Below, piece after piece: positions 29,135-38,570 of a DNA stretch of 64,000 nt. Origin of the DNA: Fluctibacter corallii (GTDB lineage Bacteria > Pseudomonadota > Gammaproteobacteria > Enterobacterales > Alteromonadaceae). The notes beneath the pieces are model-generated. The model was not told where the DNA came from. It ran no database searches and saw only the letters and a program-made list of their open reading frames with translations. Numbering within the stretch: the first letter of the stretch is position 1; each line of letters starts with the position of its first letter. Position numbers and translations under genes: made by a program. Location: the NCBI RefSeq assembly GCF_025751585.1, contig NZ_JAOWKX010000011.1, positions 1 to 64,000 of the forward strand, in the 5' to 3' direction.

Positions 29135-29638
29135 TTACTTTTCAACCGACGAAATAATAGTTTGAGACTGTGACACAAGCGTATTGGTGTCATCGGAAAA
29201 TGTCAGTATAAACAAATCGCCGAACTCGGTTTCTGCGATTGGCTGCGCAACACCGCCCAAAGCCTTAACTAGCTGAGGCGTCGTATTACTGTGACCCACC
29301 ACTACGGCACTTTGTTGTTGGGTGAGTAATGTTTGTGCGAAAGCCTCTAGATTACGCGGGTCATACACATTCACATCCAAGGCTACCGCTTTTGCATAAG
29401 GCGCAATGGTTTGTTGGGTGCGGTTATAGTCTGTGCTGTACAGCGTTTCTATTTGGTGATCTTTTAAAAACGCAACTAAGTTTTGAGCGCGCATTTGCCC
29501 AACCTGTGTCAGCGAAGGATTGGGAACATCATGCTGTTTATCATAGTGGCGAGTGAGATAAAGTGTGTATTCAGCCGCACTGACATTTACCGACAGCATA
29601 GACACCAGGGCAATGAGACATCCTATCATTCGAACCAT
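29135..29638 (-). CDS. Periplasmic histidine-phosphatase-superfamily protein
   Basis: 167 aa with a signal peptide ending near SVNVSAA. The phosphatase fold has the nucleophile motif as LTRHYDKQH near residue 28: His is kept but the usual RHG is RHY. A second conserved His is in VVVGHSNTTPQLVKALGG near 115. The family removes phosphate from small molecules or proteins, and the substrate here is unknown. It lies directly upstream of polB on the same strand, an unusual operon partner. Confidence 0.85.
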   Translation of the reverse strand: MVRMIGCLIALVSMLSVNVSAAEYTLYLTRHYDKQHDVPNPSLTQVGQMRAQNLVAFLKDHQIETLYSTDYNRTQQTIAPYAKAVALDVNVYDPRNLEAFAQTLLTQQQSAVVVGHSNTTPQLVKALGGVAQPIAETEFGDLFILTFSDDTNTLVSQSQTIISSVEK

Positions 29639-29677
29639 ATTAATATCCTATAACATCAAATAAACAGCCTCGTAATA

Positions 29678-29697
29678 TACTGTATATTTGACCATAG
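29678..29697 (-). promoter_or_regulatory. Possible degenerate LexA box upstream of the phosphatase-polB pair
   Basis: Read on the plus strand, TACTGTATATTTGACCATAG has a perfect left half of the LexA consensus (TACTGTATAT). The right half is poor, with CCAT in place of ACAG. It lies 40-59 bp before the phosphatase start, where an SOS operator for polB would be expected. Confidence 0.35.
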
Positions 29698-29724
29698 GTC
29701 ACTCATCACGTGTATTTACGTCAA

Positions 29725-30879
29725 TTAGAAAAACTCTAGCTCCTGAAAATCGTCTTCGTCATCTTCTTCATCATGCTCCGATTCAATCGCCTCTTGTAAT
29801 ATGGCATTAAAGTCGTGGAGTAATTCACTGAGAGATTTGAGTGATTCGTCGTCATTACGTTGTTTGATTTCCTTTTCAATCATATTGGCAAAGAAGCTTT
29901 CTTGTTCTTCGGTTAAATCTAATTCGTGAAAGCTCAAAGAAATTTTAGTGGTGATGTTTTCCACCGCTTGCCGTTTACTCTCTGCCAACTCGATAATCGC
30001 ACCCTGCAAGCGTTGTAGAATATCATTCATGGTATGTTGTGCTTTTACCAAAGTGTTATGCTCCTTTAAGGCAATAACACGTGACTCGACGGCGGGCACA
30101 AGCTTGGCGCCCATGTCTAAAATTGCATCATAGGTGGTGCCGTCTTTGTCATTAATTTGCTTCACAAACAACGACGTATGCTGATCATTAAACATGAGGC
30201 GTTTACCAAACCGATAAATACGCCCTTCGTTCACCAATAAATCAAACACTCGTAGCGTGCGGTCATCGCATACTTCGTCATTCCAATCAAAGGTATGTAC
30301 TTCGTCTTGTACACGAAACTGAATGGCTGCGAAAATGTTTAACAACTCAAGGTTTTTCAATACTTTTCTGGCGATACGCTCATAGCTGCTCGCGCGGTTG
30401 AGGTCGGCAATGATCTCAAGCCCAGTGCCGTAAAATGCAGCCTGACTCAATGTATTTGCTAATACCGATTGCGTAGCTTTACGCTCTTTTTTCTGTTTTT
30501 TTGCCTGTTCGATTAACCCAACAATACGAAGCATGCTTTCGTGAAACACAATGACATTGAAGGGTTTTTTAAAATAATCATAAATGCCAGCTGCAAAGGC
30601 AGATTTAATCACAGTTTCATCTTCAATTTTACTCACCACCACCACCGCTGGCGGGTCAAGGGCGTCGTCGGTCGCAATGGTTTTACAAATTTCTAATCCA
30701 TCTTGATTATCAAAACTGATTTCAGTAATCACTATTTCATAATCTTTTTGAGAGACAGCGGATAACACATTCGACGCATCGGGTAAAACGTCAACATCAA
30801 AGTCTTCCCCAAGAATCATCTCAAGAAGTTCTCTTTCCGTTTCGTTTTCTTCAACGATTAGAAGTCGTGGTTTACTCAT
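29725..30879 (-). CDS. Response regulator with Asp-to-Glu pseudo-receiver
   Basis: 384 aa from MSKPRLLIVEENETE. Residues 5-125 are a receiver domain. The acidic pocket is Glu10-Glu11 rather than Asp-Asp. The phospho-acceptor position holds Glu53 (EIVITEISFDNQDG), aligned eight residues before the conserved Gly. The Ser near 84 and Lys in YDYFKKPFN remain. Glu may mimic the phosphorylated state. Residues 150-280 form a mixed domain of unknown type, 285-320 a helix, and the tail is very acidic (EHDEEDDEDDFQELEFF). It is divergent from a chemosensory operon that lacks CheY, so it may be that system's output (inference). Confidence 0.82.
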   Translation of the reverse strand: MSKPRLLIVEENETERELLEMILGEDFDVDVLPDASNVLSAVSQKDYEIVITEISFDNQDGLEICKTIATDDALDPPAVVVVSKIEDETVIKSAFAAGIYDYFKKPFNVIVFHESMLRIVGLIEQAKKQKKERKATQSVLANTLSQAAFYGTGLEIIADLNRASSYERIARKVLKNLELLNIFAAIQFRVQDEVHTFDWNDEVCDDRTLRVFDLLVNEGRIYRFGKRLMFNDQHTSLFVKQINDKDGTTYDAILDMGAKLVPAVESRVIALKEHNTLVKAQHTMNDILQRLQGAIIELAESKRQAVENITTKISLSFHELDLTEEQESFFANMIEKEIKQRNDDESLKSLSELLHDFNAILQEAIESEHDEEDDEDDFQELEFF

Positions 30880-31123
30880 ACTTACCCTCATTCTCGCAGC
30901 GCATTTGTAGACTCGTTATGAAACCGTGTCTTCGATTCAACACCCATACAAGGATAAAGATAGGTGCTTGCAGCCAAACTTGCTTATAAAAAATAAGGTT
31001 TTAGGCAATTTTTTACTTTTTCATGTTTTTGCAATATTGCTTGTTTCTAACTATTTTTAAAATCGAATCGTCAATTCCCTATGCAGTTCAAGTGGGTAAA
31101 TCAGTAAACCTAACGAGGGCTGT

Positions 31124-31396
31124 ATGTCAAAGAAAACAGTTGTCGCCCCAAAAGAGCTGACCGTAGCCAATGCCAAACAAAGTAAAGAAGACTGGCTCGC
31201 TCAATTGAGTGAACACCAGCATTTGCGCCTTGACCTAAGCGAAATGGAAGAGATTGACACCTGCGGTGCACAATTGTTGTGGTTCTTTCATCAATGCATC
31301 ATTGCCCCCAAAACCGTCTCATTTTTTGGTTTAACTGAGCATGCAAAACGCGCTTTGGCTATCATTGGCATGCAAGATCTTCCGTTGGAGAAATAA
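31124..31396 (+). CDS. STAS-domain protein of the chemosensory operon
   Basis: 90 aa, a single STAS fold like SpoIIAA anti-anti-sigma factors. The phosphorylation loop reads DLSEMEEIDTCGAQLL, with Thr where many members have Ser (DLSxxxxIDSxGxxLL). It starts the operon with only 2 bp before cheA. STAS proteins usually switch partners when phosphorylated, or bind nucleotide. A matching serine kinase or anti-sigma factor is not present here. Confidence 0.85.
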   Translation: MSKKTVVAPKELTVANAKQSKEDWLAQLSEHQHLRLDLSEMEEIDTCGAQLLWFFHQCIIAPKTVSFFGLTEHAKRALAIIGMQDLPLEK

Positions 31397-31398
31397 GC

Positions 31399-33477
31399 AT
31401 GGATTTGCTGAATGTCTTTTTGGAAGAAGCGCGAGAACACCTCAATGCGCTTGAAGAGTCCCTGTTGGTGTTGGAGCAAAGCCCGTCAGATGCGAGCGAA
31501 ATCAATACTGCATTTCGTGCAATGCATACCATCAAAGGCTCTGCTGGCATGGTGGGACTTGACCATGTTTCCTATTTTACCCACCATGTCGAAACGTTAT
31601 TCGATCAAGTACGTAAGGGAATTATTCGTCTTGATCACGCCAGTATCAGTTTATTGCTAGATGCAAAAGATCATGTGGAATCGCTGATATTCAAAGAGTC
31701 ATCGAATGAAATGATGGCAATCAGTGAACAGCTCATTCACCGCCTGCAAGACATCGCCCCCACCGAACATGCCGTTACACCAGAGGCGGAAATACCTCCA
31801 TCACAACTTGACGAAGGAGAAGGTTATTGGCGGATAACCATCGCGCCAGACGAAAACGCATTTGTCGACGGATTTGACTGCATGCCAGTACTCAGAGAGC
31901 TGCAATCACTTGGCGACAGTGCACTCACCGTCGGTTGGCGTGAACAACCCCAGCAAGAAAGCTTCGATCCATTGAAATGTAACTTGGTTTTTTTGTTGTT
32001 GCTAAGCGCAGATGTCAGCAAAGACAGCATCCATGATGCCTTTATGTTTGTTCAGGACGACTGGCAAATCGACATTGATCGGTTGAGCTTTAATGAGTCA
32101 GACAAGTTAGGCGATATTCTTCAAGATATCGGCGCAATAGATAAAGCCAAAATAGAAGCAATACAAAACAGCAAGCCGAAATTGGGTGAATTATTGTCAG
32201 AATCGGGCCTAGTGTCTGAAAAGACGGTCGATCAGGCGCTTCAGCAACAAGCATTTATCCGCAAAGAAAAAGAAAAAACCACGCCGAGCCAGCCTACTAT
32301 CAAAGTCCCGTCGAATAAACTAGATCGACTGATGGATTTAGTCAGTGAGCTGGTTATTGTGCACTCCGCGATTAGTCAAGTTTCTTTGGTTAACGACATT
32401 GAAGCGCTAGACACTGCCAGCGAGGAGTTGGGTCGGTTAACCGCCGAGCTTCGCGACACAACATTTTCAGTCAGAATGCTACCGATTGGCTCCACATTTG
32501 GCCGCTTTCGACGTTTGGTTAGAGACTTGTCTCGTGAACTTGGCAAACAAGTACAACTGGAAACCTATGGTGCCGATACCGAACTAGACAAAGTCGTGTT
32601 AGAACGCTTAGGCGATCCTCTCGTGCATATTCTACGCAATAGCCTTGACCACGGCATAGAGATGGCAGACGTTCGTCAAGCCGCAGGCAAATCTTCTCAA
32701 GGCACCATTAAACTAGAAGCCACCTATGAAAGTGGTAGCGTAAAAATTACGGTATCTGACGATGGCGGCGGTTTGCATGCCGATAAAATATTGGCCAAAG
32801 CCATCGAACGTGGCGTGGTCTCAGCTGAAGACAACTTATCGGTACATGAGATTCAAAATTTGATTTTTGAGCCTGGATTCTCAACCGCCGCGAAAGTATC
32901 AGATGTCTCTGGTCGCGGCGTCGGTATGGATGTCGTGAAAACCTCCATCGAAGCATTACAAGGCCAGGTAACGATTGATAGCGTGCAAGGAAAAGGCACT
33001 GCCATCGCGATTACCCTGCCCATGACGCTGGCGATTATTGAAGGTTTGTTAGTACGTATAGGCATCGAGTATTACGTCATTCCACTGAATACGGTGCAAG
33101 AGTGTATTGAAGAGCAAACCACCGAATCGATGTTGCATCAAAGTACCCGTGTGATTAATTGCCGCGGCGATTACATCACCTGTATCAATCTCAGACAACT
33201 ATTCCACGTTAAGCAAGACATGCCTAAATTGCAGCAAACCATCATCTGTCGTGCACAGGAGCAACAATTTGGTCTGTCGGTGGATGAAATTGTCGGCCAG
33301 CGGCAAACCGTAATTAAAAACCTCAGTCCATTATATCGACACACAACCGGATTACTCGGGGCAACAATACTCGGAGACGGCAATGTTGCCCTCATACTCG
33401 ACATCAACGACCTATACGACAGTTGTCAGCTGTCTGATTCATACGAAAATATGCCCGCGGAGACGCCACCATGCTGA
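31399..33477 (+). CDS. cheA: Chemotaxis histidine kinase CheA with atypical middle region
   Basis: 692 aa. An HPt domain with phospho-His43 ([13 protein letters not shown]) is followed at about 137-235 by a domain of about 100 residues beginning [19 protein letters not shown]. Residues ~235-295 hold a [20 protein letters not shown] helical element in place of a standard P2 CheY-binding domain. The dimerisation helices ([20 protein letters not shown]), the ATPase ([29 protein letters not shown]) and the C-terminal CheW-like domain are standard. It overlaps the next gene by 7 bp. It phosphorylates CheB here; no CheY is encoded nearby. Confidence 0.95.
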   Translation: MDLLNVFLEEAREHLNALEESLLVLEQSPSDASEINTAFRAMHTIKGSAGMVGLDHVSYFTHHVETLFDQVRKGIIRLDHASISLLLDAKDHVESLIFKESSNEMMAISEQLIHRLQDIAPTEHAVTPEAEIPPSQLDEGEGYWRITIAPDENAFVDGFDCMPVLRELQSLGDSALTVGWREQPQQESFDPLKCNLVFLLLLSADVSKDSIHDAFMFVQDDWQIDIDRLSFNESDKLGDILQDIGAIDKAKIEAIQNSKPKLGELLSESGLVSEKTVDQALQQQAFIRKEKEKTTPSQPTIKVPSNKLDRLMDLVSELVIVHSAISQVSLVNDIEALDTASEELGRLTAELRDTTFSVRMLPIGSTFGRFRRLVRDLSRELGKQVQLETYGADTELDKVVLERLGDPLVHILRNSLDHGIEMADVRQAAGKSSQGTIKLEATYESGSVKITVSDDGGGLHADKILAKAIERGVVSAEDNLSVHEIQNLIFEPGFSTAAKVSDVSGRGVGMDVVKTSIEALQGQVTIDSVQGKGTAIAITLPMTLAIIEGLLVRIGIEYYVIPLNTVQECIEEQTTESMLHQSTRVINCRGDYITCINLRQLFHVKQDMPKLQQTIICRAQEQQFGLSVDEIVGQRQTVIKNLSPLYRHTTGLLGATILGDGNVALILDINDLYDSCQLSDSYENMPAETPPC

Positions 33478-35513
33478 AAAAGATTAACCTGAACACTCTG
33501 GTGCTGGCCGGTTTTATCGTACTTATCGCGATAATGGCGGGCAGTGCTTTTATGGCAATTAACAACGCCTCAAAGTTAAACGACCAATCTGACGCTGTCA
33601 TTGCCGGCCCTGTGGAGCGGGTTAAGCTCGCCAGCAGAATGCGACAAGATATGCTAACGGTGTCTTCAGAAGTCAGAAAGCTGGTGCTATCTCGTGATAT
33701 CAATGAAATGCAGCGTATTTACCAGACAATACTATCTGAAGAAGGGCAATTCACAGAACGTCTTTCGGCGCTGAAACAGATTGTATTGCCAGAAAATAAA
33801 AGTCGCGTCGCGGAAATCGAATCGATTGCCAATCGATATACGGGCGTGGTGGCAGAAGTGTCTCGCCTAAGTCAATTAAACTCGAATGCCATCGCCCGAA
33901 AGATCAGCGAAGAAGAGGCCTTTAGCGCTCACACAGATATTAAAGATCGTATCAAGCGGCGACGAGAATCACTAGAGAGTGAAATTAACGCCATGACAAA
34001 CACGAGCCGCATTAAACAACAGATAGATACGTTGTTTGTGTTTAGCCGAATTGATCGAGGCATCGCAGAACTACTCAGGCTAGAGAAAAACCTGATAATG
34101 GCAAGAAGCCAAGAAAACATGAAGGCAGACGACAGCGCCATGAACCGCGTCGAGGAAGATGTTAACGCAGCTATAATACAATTGAAAACCATTCTCCCTA
34201 CAGACGAAGCCTTTATCAGTGACGTACAACGACGATTCACAGACTATAGAAACATACAAAAGCGAGTGGCTGAAAAGTCTATGGAAAATGGTAACGCTCG
34301 CGCGTTTGACTTGGTGGTAAATGAGGGTGAAGGCTTACTTACACAATTGGAAACCTTACTAAAACAATTGATGGAAAGTAACGAAGTTTCATTGCAAAAG
34401 TCTACCGAAGAAAGCACCGCAAATTACCTCAATGTTCGCCGCAACCTAATCATGACGGCCATCGGTTCAATCATTATTGCCATTGCCGTTGCCGTTTTAG
34501 CCACGCTGCGCATAAAGCAAGTCTCTCAAGCCTTGTCTCGTATTGGCGAGGGCGATTTGAACCAACATTTTGATAGTGGCTATGCAGAATCAGATTTATA
34601 TGCCGTTCTTAAACGCATGAATGACAAATTAAAAACGGTAGTCAGTGATGTACAGATGGCATCGTCCAACGTGACTGTTGGCAGTGGAGAGCTGTCCTCA
34701 ACAGGCCAGCAGATTGCACAAGGCGCCACAGAGCAAGCCGCGTCACTGGAAGAAATTGCATCGGCAATGGAAGAAATGTCTTCGAATATTACTCACACCG
34801 CGGATAACGCCAGACAAACAGAGCAAATCGCGCAGCAATCGGCACAAGACGCAGAAGAATCTGGCAAAGCGGTGGTTAGGTCTGTACAAGCAATGCAAAA
34901 CATCGCTGAGAAAATCAATATTATTGAGGAAATCGCACGACAAACCAACTTACTCGCCCTGAATGCGGCTATAGAGGCGGCACGTGCTGGAGAACACGGA
35001 AAAGGCTTTACCGTGGTGGCCGCTGAAGTGAGAAAACTTGCTGAACGTAGTCAATCTGCCGCAGGTGAAATTGTAGAGTTATCCCGAGATACGCTAGAAG
35101 TCTCTGAAAAAGCCGGCAACATGCTAGAGTCGTTGGTTCCTAATATCCAACGTACATCGCAGTTAGTGCAAGAAATTAGCGCCGCAACGGTTGAGCAAGA
35201 TAAAGGCGCAGCGGAAATTAATAAAGCCTTGCAGGAGCTTGATCAAGTCGTTCAGCAAGCTGCAGCATCAGCAGAACAAATGGCGTCAACATCAGAAGAA
35301 TTAAGTGCCCAAGCCGAGCAAATGAATGAGAGCATGTCGTTCTTCCAACTTGACGCTATGCATACCACCAGCCAGTCACGCCGCCCTTCACCTCCGAGTA
35401 AACCCAACTTTAAAGCGAAACCCCATGTCGGCCTTAAAAAGCCAGCATCAAGTGAAAATAAAACCATTGATTTAGATCTTGATGATAATGACGATGACTT
35501 TGTGAAGTACTAA
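33471..35513 (+). CDS. Methyl-accepting chemotaxis protein
   Basis: 680 aa. TM1 at about 9-29, a long helical periplasmic region to ~322, TM2 at about 325-347, HAMP, then the signalling domain. The highly conserved tip is [20 protein letters not shown] near residue 487. The tail ends DDDFVKY without an NWETF-type CheR/CheB docking pentapeptide. It is probably the dedicated receptor of this array. The ligand is unknown because the sensor region is a generic helical bundle. The ATG lies inside the end of cheA, which implies translational coupling. Confidence 0.95.
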   Translation: MLKKINLNTLVLAGFIVLIAIMAGSAFMAINNASKLNDQSDAVIAGPVERVKLASRMRQDMLTVSSEVRKLVLSRDINEMQRIYQTILSEEGQFTERLSALKQIVLPENKSRVAEIESIANRYTGVVAEVSRLSQLNSNAIARKISEEEAFSAHTDIKDRIKRRRESLESEINAMTNTSRIKQQIDTLFVFSRIDRGIAELLRLEKNLIMARSQENMKADDSAMNRVEEDVNAAIIQLKTILPTDEAFISDVQRRFTDYRNIQKRVAEKSMENGNARAFDLVVNEGEGLLTQLETLLKQLMESNEVSLQKSTEESTANYLNVRRNLIMTAIGSIIIAIAVAVLATLRIKQVSQALSRIGEGDLNQHFDSGYAESDLYAVLKRMNDKLKTVVSDVQMASSNVTVGSGELSSTGQQIAQGATEQAASLEEIASAMEEMSSNITHTADNARQTEQIAQQSAQDAEESGKAVVRSVQAMQNIAEKINIIEEIARQTNLLALNAAIEAARAGEHGKGFTVVAAEVRKLAERSQSAAGEIVELSRDTLEVSEKAGNMLESLVPNIQRTSQLVQEISAATVEQDKGAAEINKALQELDQVVQQAAASAEQMASTSEELSAQAEQMNESMSFFQLDAMHTTSQSRRPSPPSKPNFKAKPHVGLKKPASSENKTIDLDLDDNDDDFVKY

Positions 35514-35525
35514 GAGGGCAGAACG

Positions 35526-36044
35526 ATGGAAGAAGCGAGCATTAAAAAGTTACAAGTTCTGTCATTCTTTCTCGATCAAGATTGTTTCGGGGCGGAGATA
35601 AGTGCAATTCAAGAAGTGATCGAATATCGCCCCATTACACGCGTGCCGCGCTCACCTGACTTTATGCTGGGCGTCATTAACCTTCGCGGACAAGTGATAC
35701 CCGTCGTAGATTTACGCCTGTATTTTTCACTCAACGTCTCTGAGCCTACGGTGAATACCTGCATTATTATTATTGACGTCAAACTATCGGGTGAATCTTT
35801 TGCTTTAGGGTTACTGGCTGATAGCGTAAAAGAAGTCGTCGAATTAGACACCTCAGACATTAAACCGCCCCCAAAACTTGGCAATGTCATTGATAACAAA
35901 TTTATTCTTGGCATGGTGGAGTATAACAAGCTGCTGATTATCTTATTGAGTCTGGCTCGCATATTCTCAGATGATGAACTCCAGCATATTGCGGATGGCA
36001 GTGAGCCTTCAGAAACCGTAATAGAGGAAAGTGATGGAACGTGA
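35526..36044 (+). CDS. cheW: Chemotaxis coupling protein CheW
   Basis: 172 aa, one CheW/SH3-like domain. Typical features are CFGAEISAIQEVIEYRPITR near residue 21 and MLGVINLRGQVIPVVDLRL near 47. It links CheA to the receptor array. A 20-residue acidic tail follows the domain. It lies 12 bp after the receptor gene and overlaps cheR. Confidence 0.95.
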   Translation: MEEASIKKLQVLSFFLDQDCFGAEISAIQEVIEYRPITRVPRSPDFMLGVINLRGQVIPVVDLRLYFSLNVSEPTVNTCIIIIDVKLSGESFALGLLADSVKEVVELDTSDIKPPPKLGNVIDNKFILGMVEYNKLLIILLSLARIFSDDELQHIADGSEPSETVIEESDGT

Positions 36045-36846
36045 TAGGCTCACACCCCGCGATCATGCGCGTGTAGCCAGCTTCATCCACGACAGCGTAG
36101 GCATTCAACTTCCTGAACAAAAACGTAACCTCGTTGAGTCGCGCTTGCGTAAGCGCCAAAACGCGCTATCCATTCCCTCTTTGGGTGACTACATTGACTA
36201 TGCATTGAGCACCAAAGAAGAACATATCCACCTAATTGATAATTTGACCACAAACAAAACGGAGTTTTTTCGTGAGGCAAGCCACTATCCCGTGCTCGAA
36301 ACTCACGTAACGAATTGGCGACGTTCCCAATCGGAGAAACAGCACTTTCACATTTGGAGCGCTGGCTGTTCAAGCGGAGAAGAACCTTACACCTTGGCGA
36401 TGGTACTTAAGCCATTATTGGGGCAACATTTTTCTATTACCGCCACCGACATTTCACTGGAAATGTTAGAGATTGCCAGCAAAGGGTTGTATTTACGCAA
36501 TCAAATTCAGCCCATTCCAGAAGGCGTAAGAAAACGTTTTCTACTCAAACACCGAGACAAAACCAAACCCATTATTAAAATCTCTCAAGATATTCGCCAG
36601 CACATTCGTTTCGGGCAGTTTAATTTGTTGAATGACAACTATGCTGCGATGCCGAAGTTCAATGTGATCTTTTGTCGCAATGTGATGATTTATTTTAGCG
36701 ACGACATTCGCCAGCGCATTATTCGACAGTTTTTGAATAAACTGACAGATGATGGGCTTCTGTTTATCGGCCATTCTGAGTCGATTCGGGGTATCGAAGG
36801 CATTGAGCAACTGGTTCCCACTGTGTATAGGAAAATCTCATCATGA
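36034..36846 (+). CDS. cheR: Chemotaxis protein methyltransferase CheR
   Basis: 270 aa from the ATG at 36034, with AGGAA 5 bp upstream (a GTG directly before it is also in frame). The N-terminal helical domain is followed by the SAM-dependent methyltransferase core: NKTEFFREASHYPVLE, IWSAGCSSGEEPYTLAM, ITATDISLEML and FNVIFCRNVMIYFSDDIRQR. It methylates Glu residues of the receptor. The stop overlaps the cheB start in ATGA. Confidence 0.96.
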   Translation: MERDRLTPRDHARVASFIHDSVGIQLPEQKRNLVESRLRKRQNALSIPSLGDYIDYALSTKEEHIHLIDNLTTNKTEFFREASHYPVLETHVTNWRRSQSEKQHFHIWSAGCSSGEEPYTLAMVLKPLLGQHFSITATDISLEMLEIASKGLYLRNQIQPIPEGVRKRFLLKHRDKTKPIIKISQDIRQHIRFGQFNLLNDNYAAMPKFNVIFCRNVMIYFSDDIRQRIIRQFLNKLTDDGLLFIGHSESIRGIEGIEQLVPTVYRKISS

Positions 36847-37934
36847 GCCAACCAGCCATCAAAGTGATGTTAGTAGACGACTCTGCACTGGTTAGGCAAT
36901 GCTTTACTGAAATATTTAAGTTGGCAGATGACATTGCGCTCATTGATGTTGCCCCCGACCCTTACATCGCCGCACAAAAGATGCGCAAGCGGGCCCCCGA
37001 TGTGCTGCTTCTTGATGTAGAAATGCCCCGCATGGACGGGCTCACATTTTTACGTAAACTTATGGAGCAACACCCCCTTCCCGTGGTTATTTGCTCAACG
37101 CTTGTAGGCGACGGAAGTGATTCTCGTATTCGTGCGTTAGAAGCAGGCGCAGTCGATATCATCGTCAAACCCACCGTGGCTTTAAAGGAATTTGTATCTG
37201 CTGAACATGAGCATATTTTTGATATCATTCGCGCGGCTGCGCAAGCCAATGTCAGGCAACTAAGTAAAAAGAAAGCCACCAAACAGAAACTGTCGGCAGA
37301 CGCCGTTGTCTCTCGTGGGCAGACGCACAAAGCTATGGCAGAAACCACTGAAAAGATTATTCTTATTGGTGCATCTACAGGTGGCACAGAAGCCGTTCGC
37401 TCCGTATTGGAATCAATGCCACTGGATTGCCCCGGTATCGCTGTGGTTCAACATATGCCAGAAGGGTTTACTCGTTCCTTTGCTAATCGACTCAATCAGA
37501 TATGCCGCATTACTGTAAAAGAAGCCTCTGACAATGAAAGTATTATTAAAGGCCACGCGTATATCGCGCCTGGAAATCAGCACATGTTAATTAAACGCAG
37601 TGGGGCCCGATACTTTATCAGCCTAAAAGAAGGCCCTCCCGTTTCTCGCCACCGCCCCTCTGTTGATGTACTGATGCGCTCGGCGGCAAATGTCGCAGGC
37701 AGCAATTGTGCTGCGGTTATTCTCACTGGCATGGGGGATGATGGCGCAAAAGGCCTATTAGAATTACGTGAAGCAGGAGGCAAAACCTATTCTCAAAATG
37801 AAGCCACCTGTGTGGTGTACGGCATGCCAAGGGCCGCGCATGAATTAGGCGCATCGCTGTCTGAGTTACCGTTAGAGAAAGTAGCATCGACGCTCTTAAA
37901 TGCCACTGGCTATAGCATTCGAAGCAGAAAATGA
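36843..37934 (+). CDS. cheB: Chemotaxis protein-glutamate methylesterase CheB
   Basis: 363 aa. The receiver is intact (VMLVDDSALVRQ and phospho-Asp in LLLDVEMPRMDG), and a linker of about 40 residues follows. The esterase has Ser in LIGASTGGTEAVR, His in VVQHMPEGFTRSFANRL and Asp in ILTGMGDDGAKGL. It demethylates or deamidates the receptor and is activated by CheA phosphorylation. It is coupled to cheR and cheD by ATGA overlaps. Confidence 0.97.
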   Translation: MSQPAIKVMLVDDSALVRQCFTEIFKLADDIALIDVAPDPYIAAQKMRKRAPDVLLLDVEMPRMDGLTFLRKLMEQHPLPVVICSTLVGDGSDSRIRALEAGAVDIIVKPTVALKEFVSAEHEHIFDIIRAAAQANVRQLSKKKATKQKLSADAVVSRGQTHKAMAETTEKIILIGASTGGTEAVRSVLESMPLDCPGIAVVQHMPEGFTRSFANRLNQICRITVKEASDNESIIKGHAYIAPGNQHMLIKRSGARYFISLKEGPPVSRHRPSVDVLMRSAANVAGSNCAAVILTGMGDDGAKGLLELREAGGKTYSQNEATCVVYGMPRAAHELGASLSELPLEKVASTLLNATGYSIRSRK

Positions 37935-38449
37935 ATCAAAAAAATCCGAAAAAACTGGTACTCAACATCGGCGAACTCGTGTTTGGGCGCGGTAACCGCA
38001 TTGTTCACACCTTGCTGGGTTCGTGCATTGCCGTCACCTTATGGCACCCCGACAGAAAACTCGCAGGCATCTGCCATTTTGCGCTCCCAGATAACAAAAC
38101 CACACCAGACAGACATATCGATTGTCGCTACGCTGAAGACTGCTTTAAAGCGTTCGAAATAGAAGCTAAAAAGCGCCACGCAGATTTATCTAAATTCACT
38201 GCAAATATATATGGCGGCGGCAACATGCTGGGAAAGCCGCCTGCGAACTTGCATTTTTCTAAGCATGATTTACCCATGGAAGTCGCACCTGTAGGCGAAA
38301 AGAATGCGCTGATTGCGTTAACCCTTTGCCACAAACATGGCGTTCAGGTAGACACTGTCGATGTAGGTGAATTTGGTTACAGAAAACTGACGTTCGACAC
38401 CCGAAATGGTCAAAGCAATGTCACCTTTGTTGCTAGCGACAAAGCCTAA
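37931..38449 (+). CDS. cheD: Chemoreceptor glutamine deamidase CheD
   Basis: 172 aa. The catalytic Cys is in HTLLGSCIAVTLWHPDRKLA and the His in AGICHFALPDN, the normal CheD pair. The third catalytic region FTANIYGGGNML-type is also present. It deamidates receptor glutamines. Last gene of the chemosensory operon, followed by a terminator. Confidence 0.95.
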   Translation: MNQKNPKKLVLNIGELVFGRGNRIVHTLLGSCIAVTLWHPDRKLAGICHFALPDNKTTPDRHIDCRYAEDCFKAFEIEAKKRHADLSKFTANIYGGGNMLGKPPANLHFSKHDLPMEVAPVGEKNALIALTLCHKHGVQVDTVDVGEFGYRKLTFDTRNGQSNVTFVASDKA

Positions 38450-38513
38450 TGTTTCCCTGAAGTCCTCCGTTCAGGGTAGTAGTTATTAAGCATAAAGAGA
38501 TTTAACAGCAAAG

Positions 38514-38543
38514 AAAAAAGGCAGATATCACTCTGCCCTTTTT
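38514..38543. terminator. Bidirectional terminator between cheD and parC
   Basis: GGCAGA (38520-38525) pairs with TCTGCC (38532-38537) around a 6-nt loop. An A-run lies before it and a T-run after it, so it works on both strands. It separates the converging cheD and parC genes. Confidence 0.88.
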
Positions 38544-38570
38544 GCTTTTCGATGTTTGTTTTTGTTAGCG

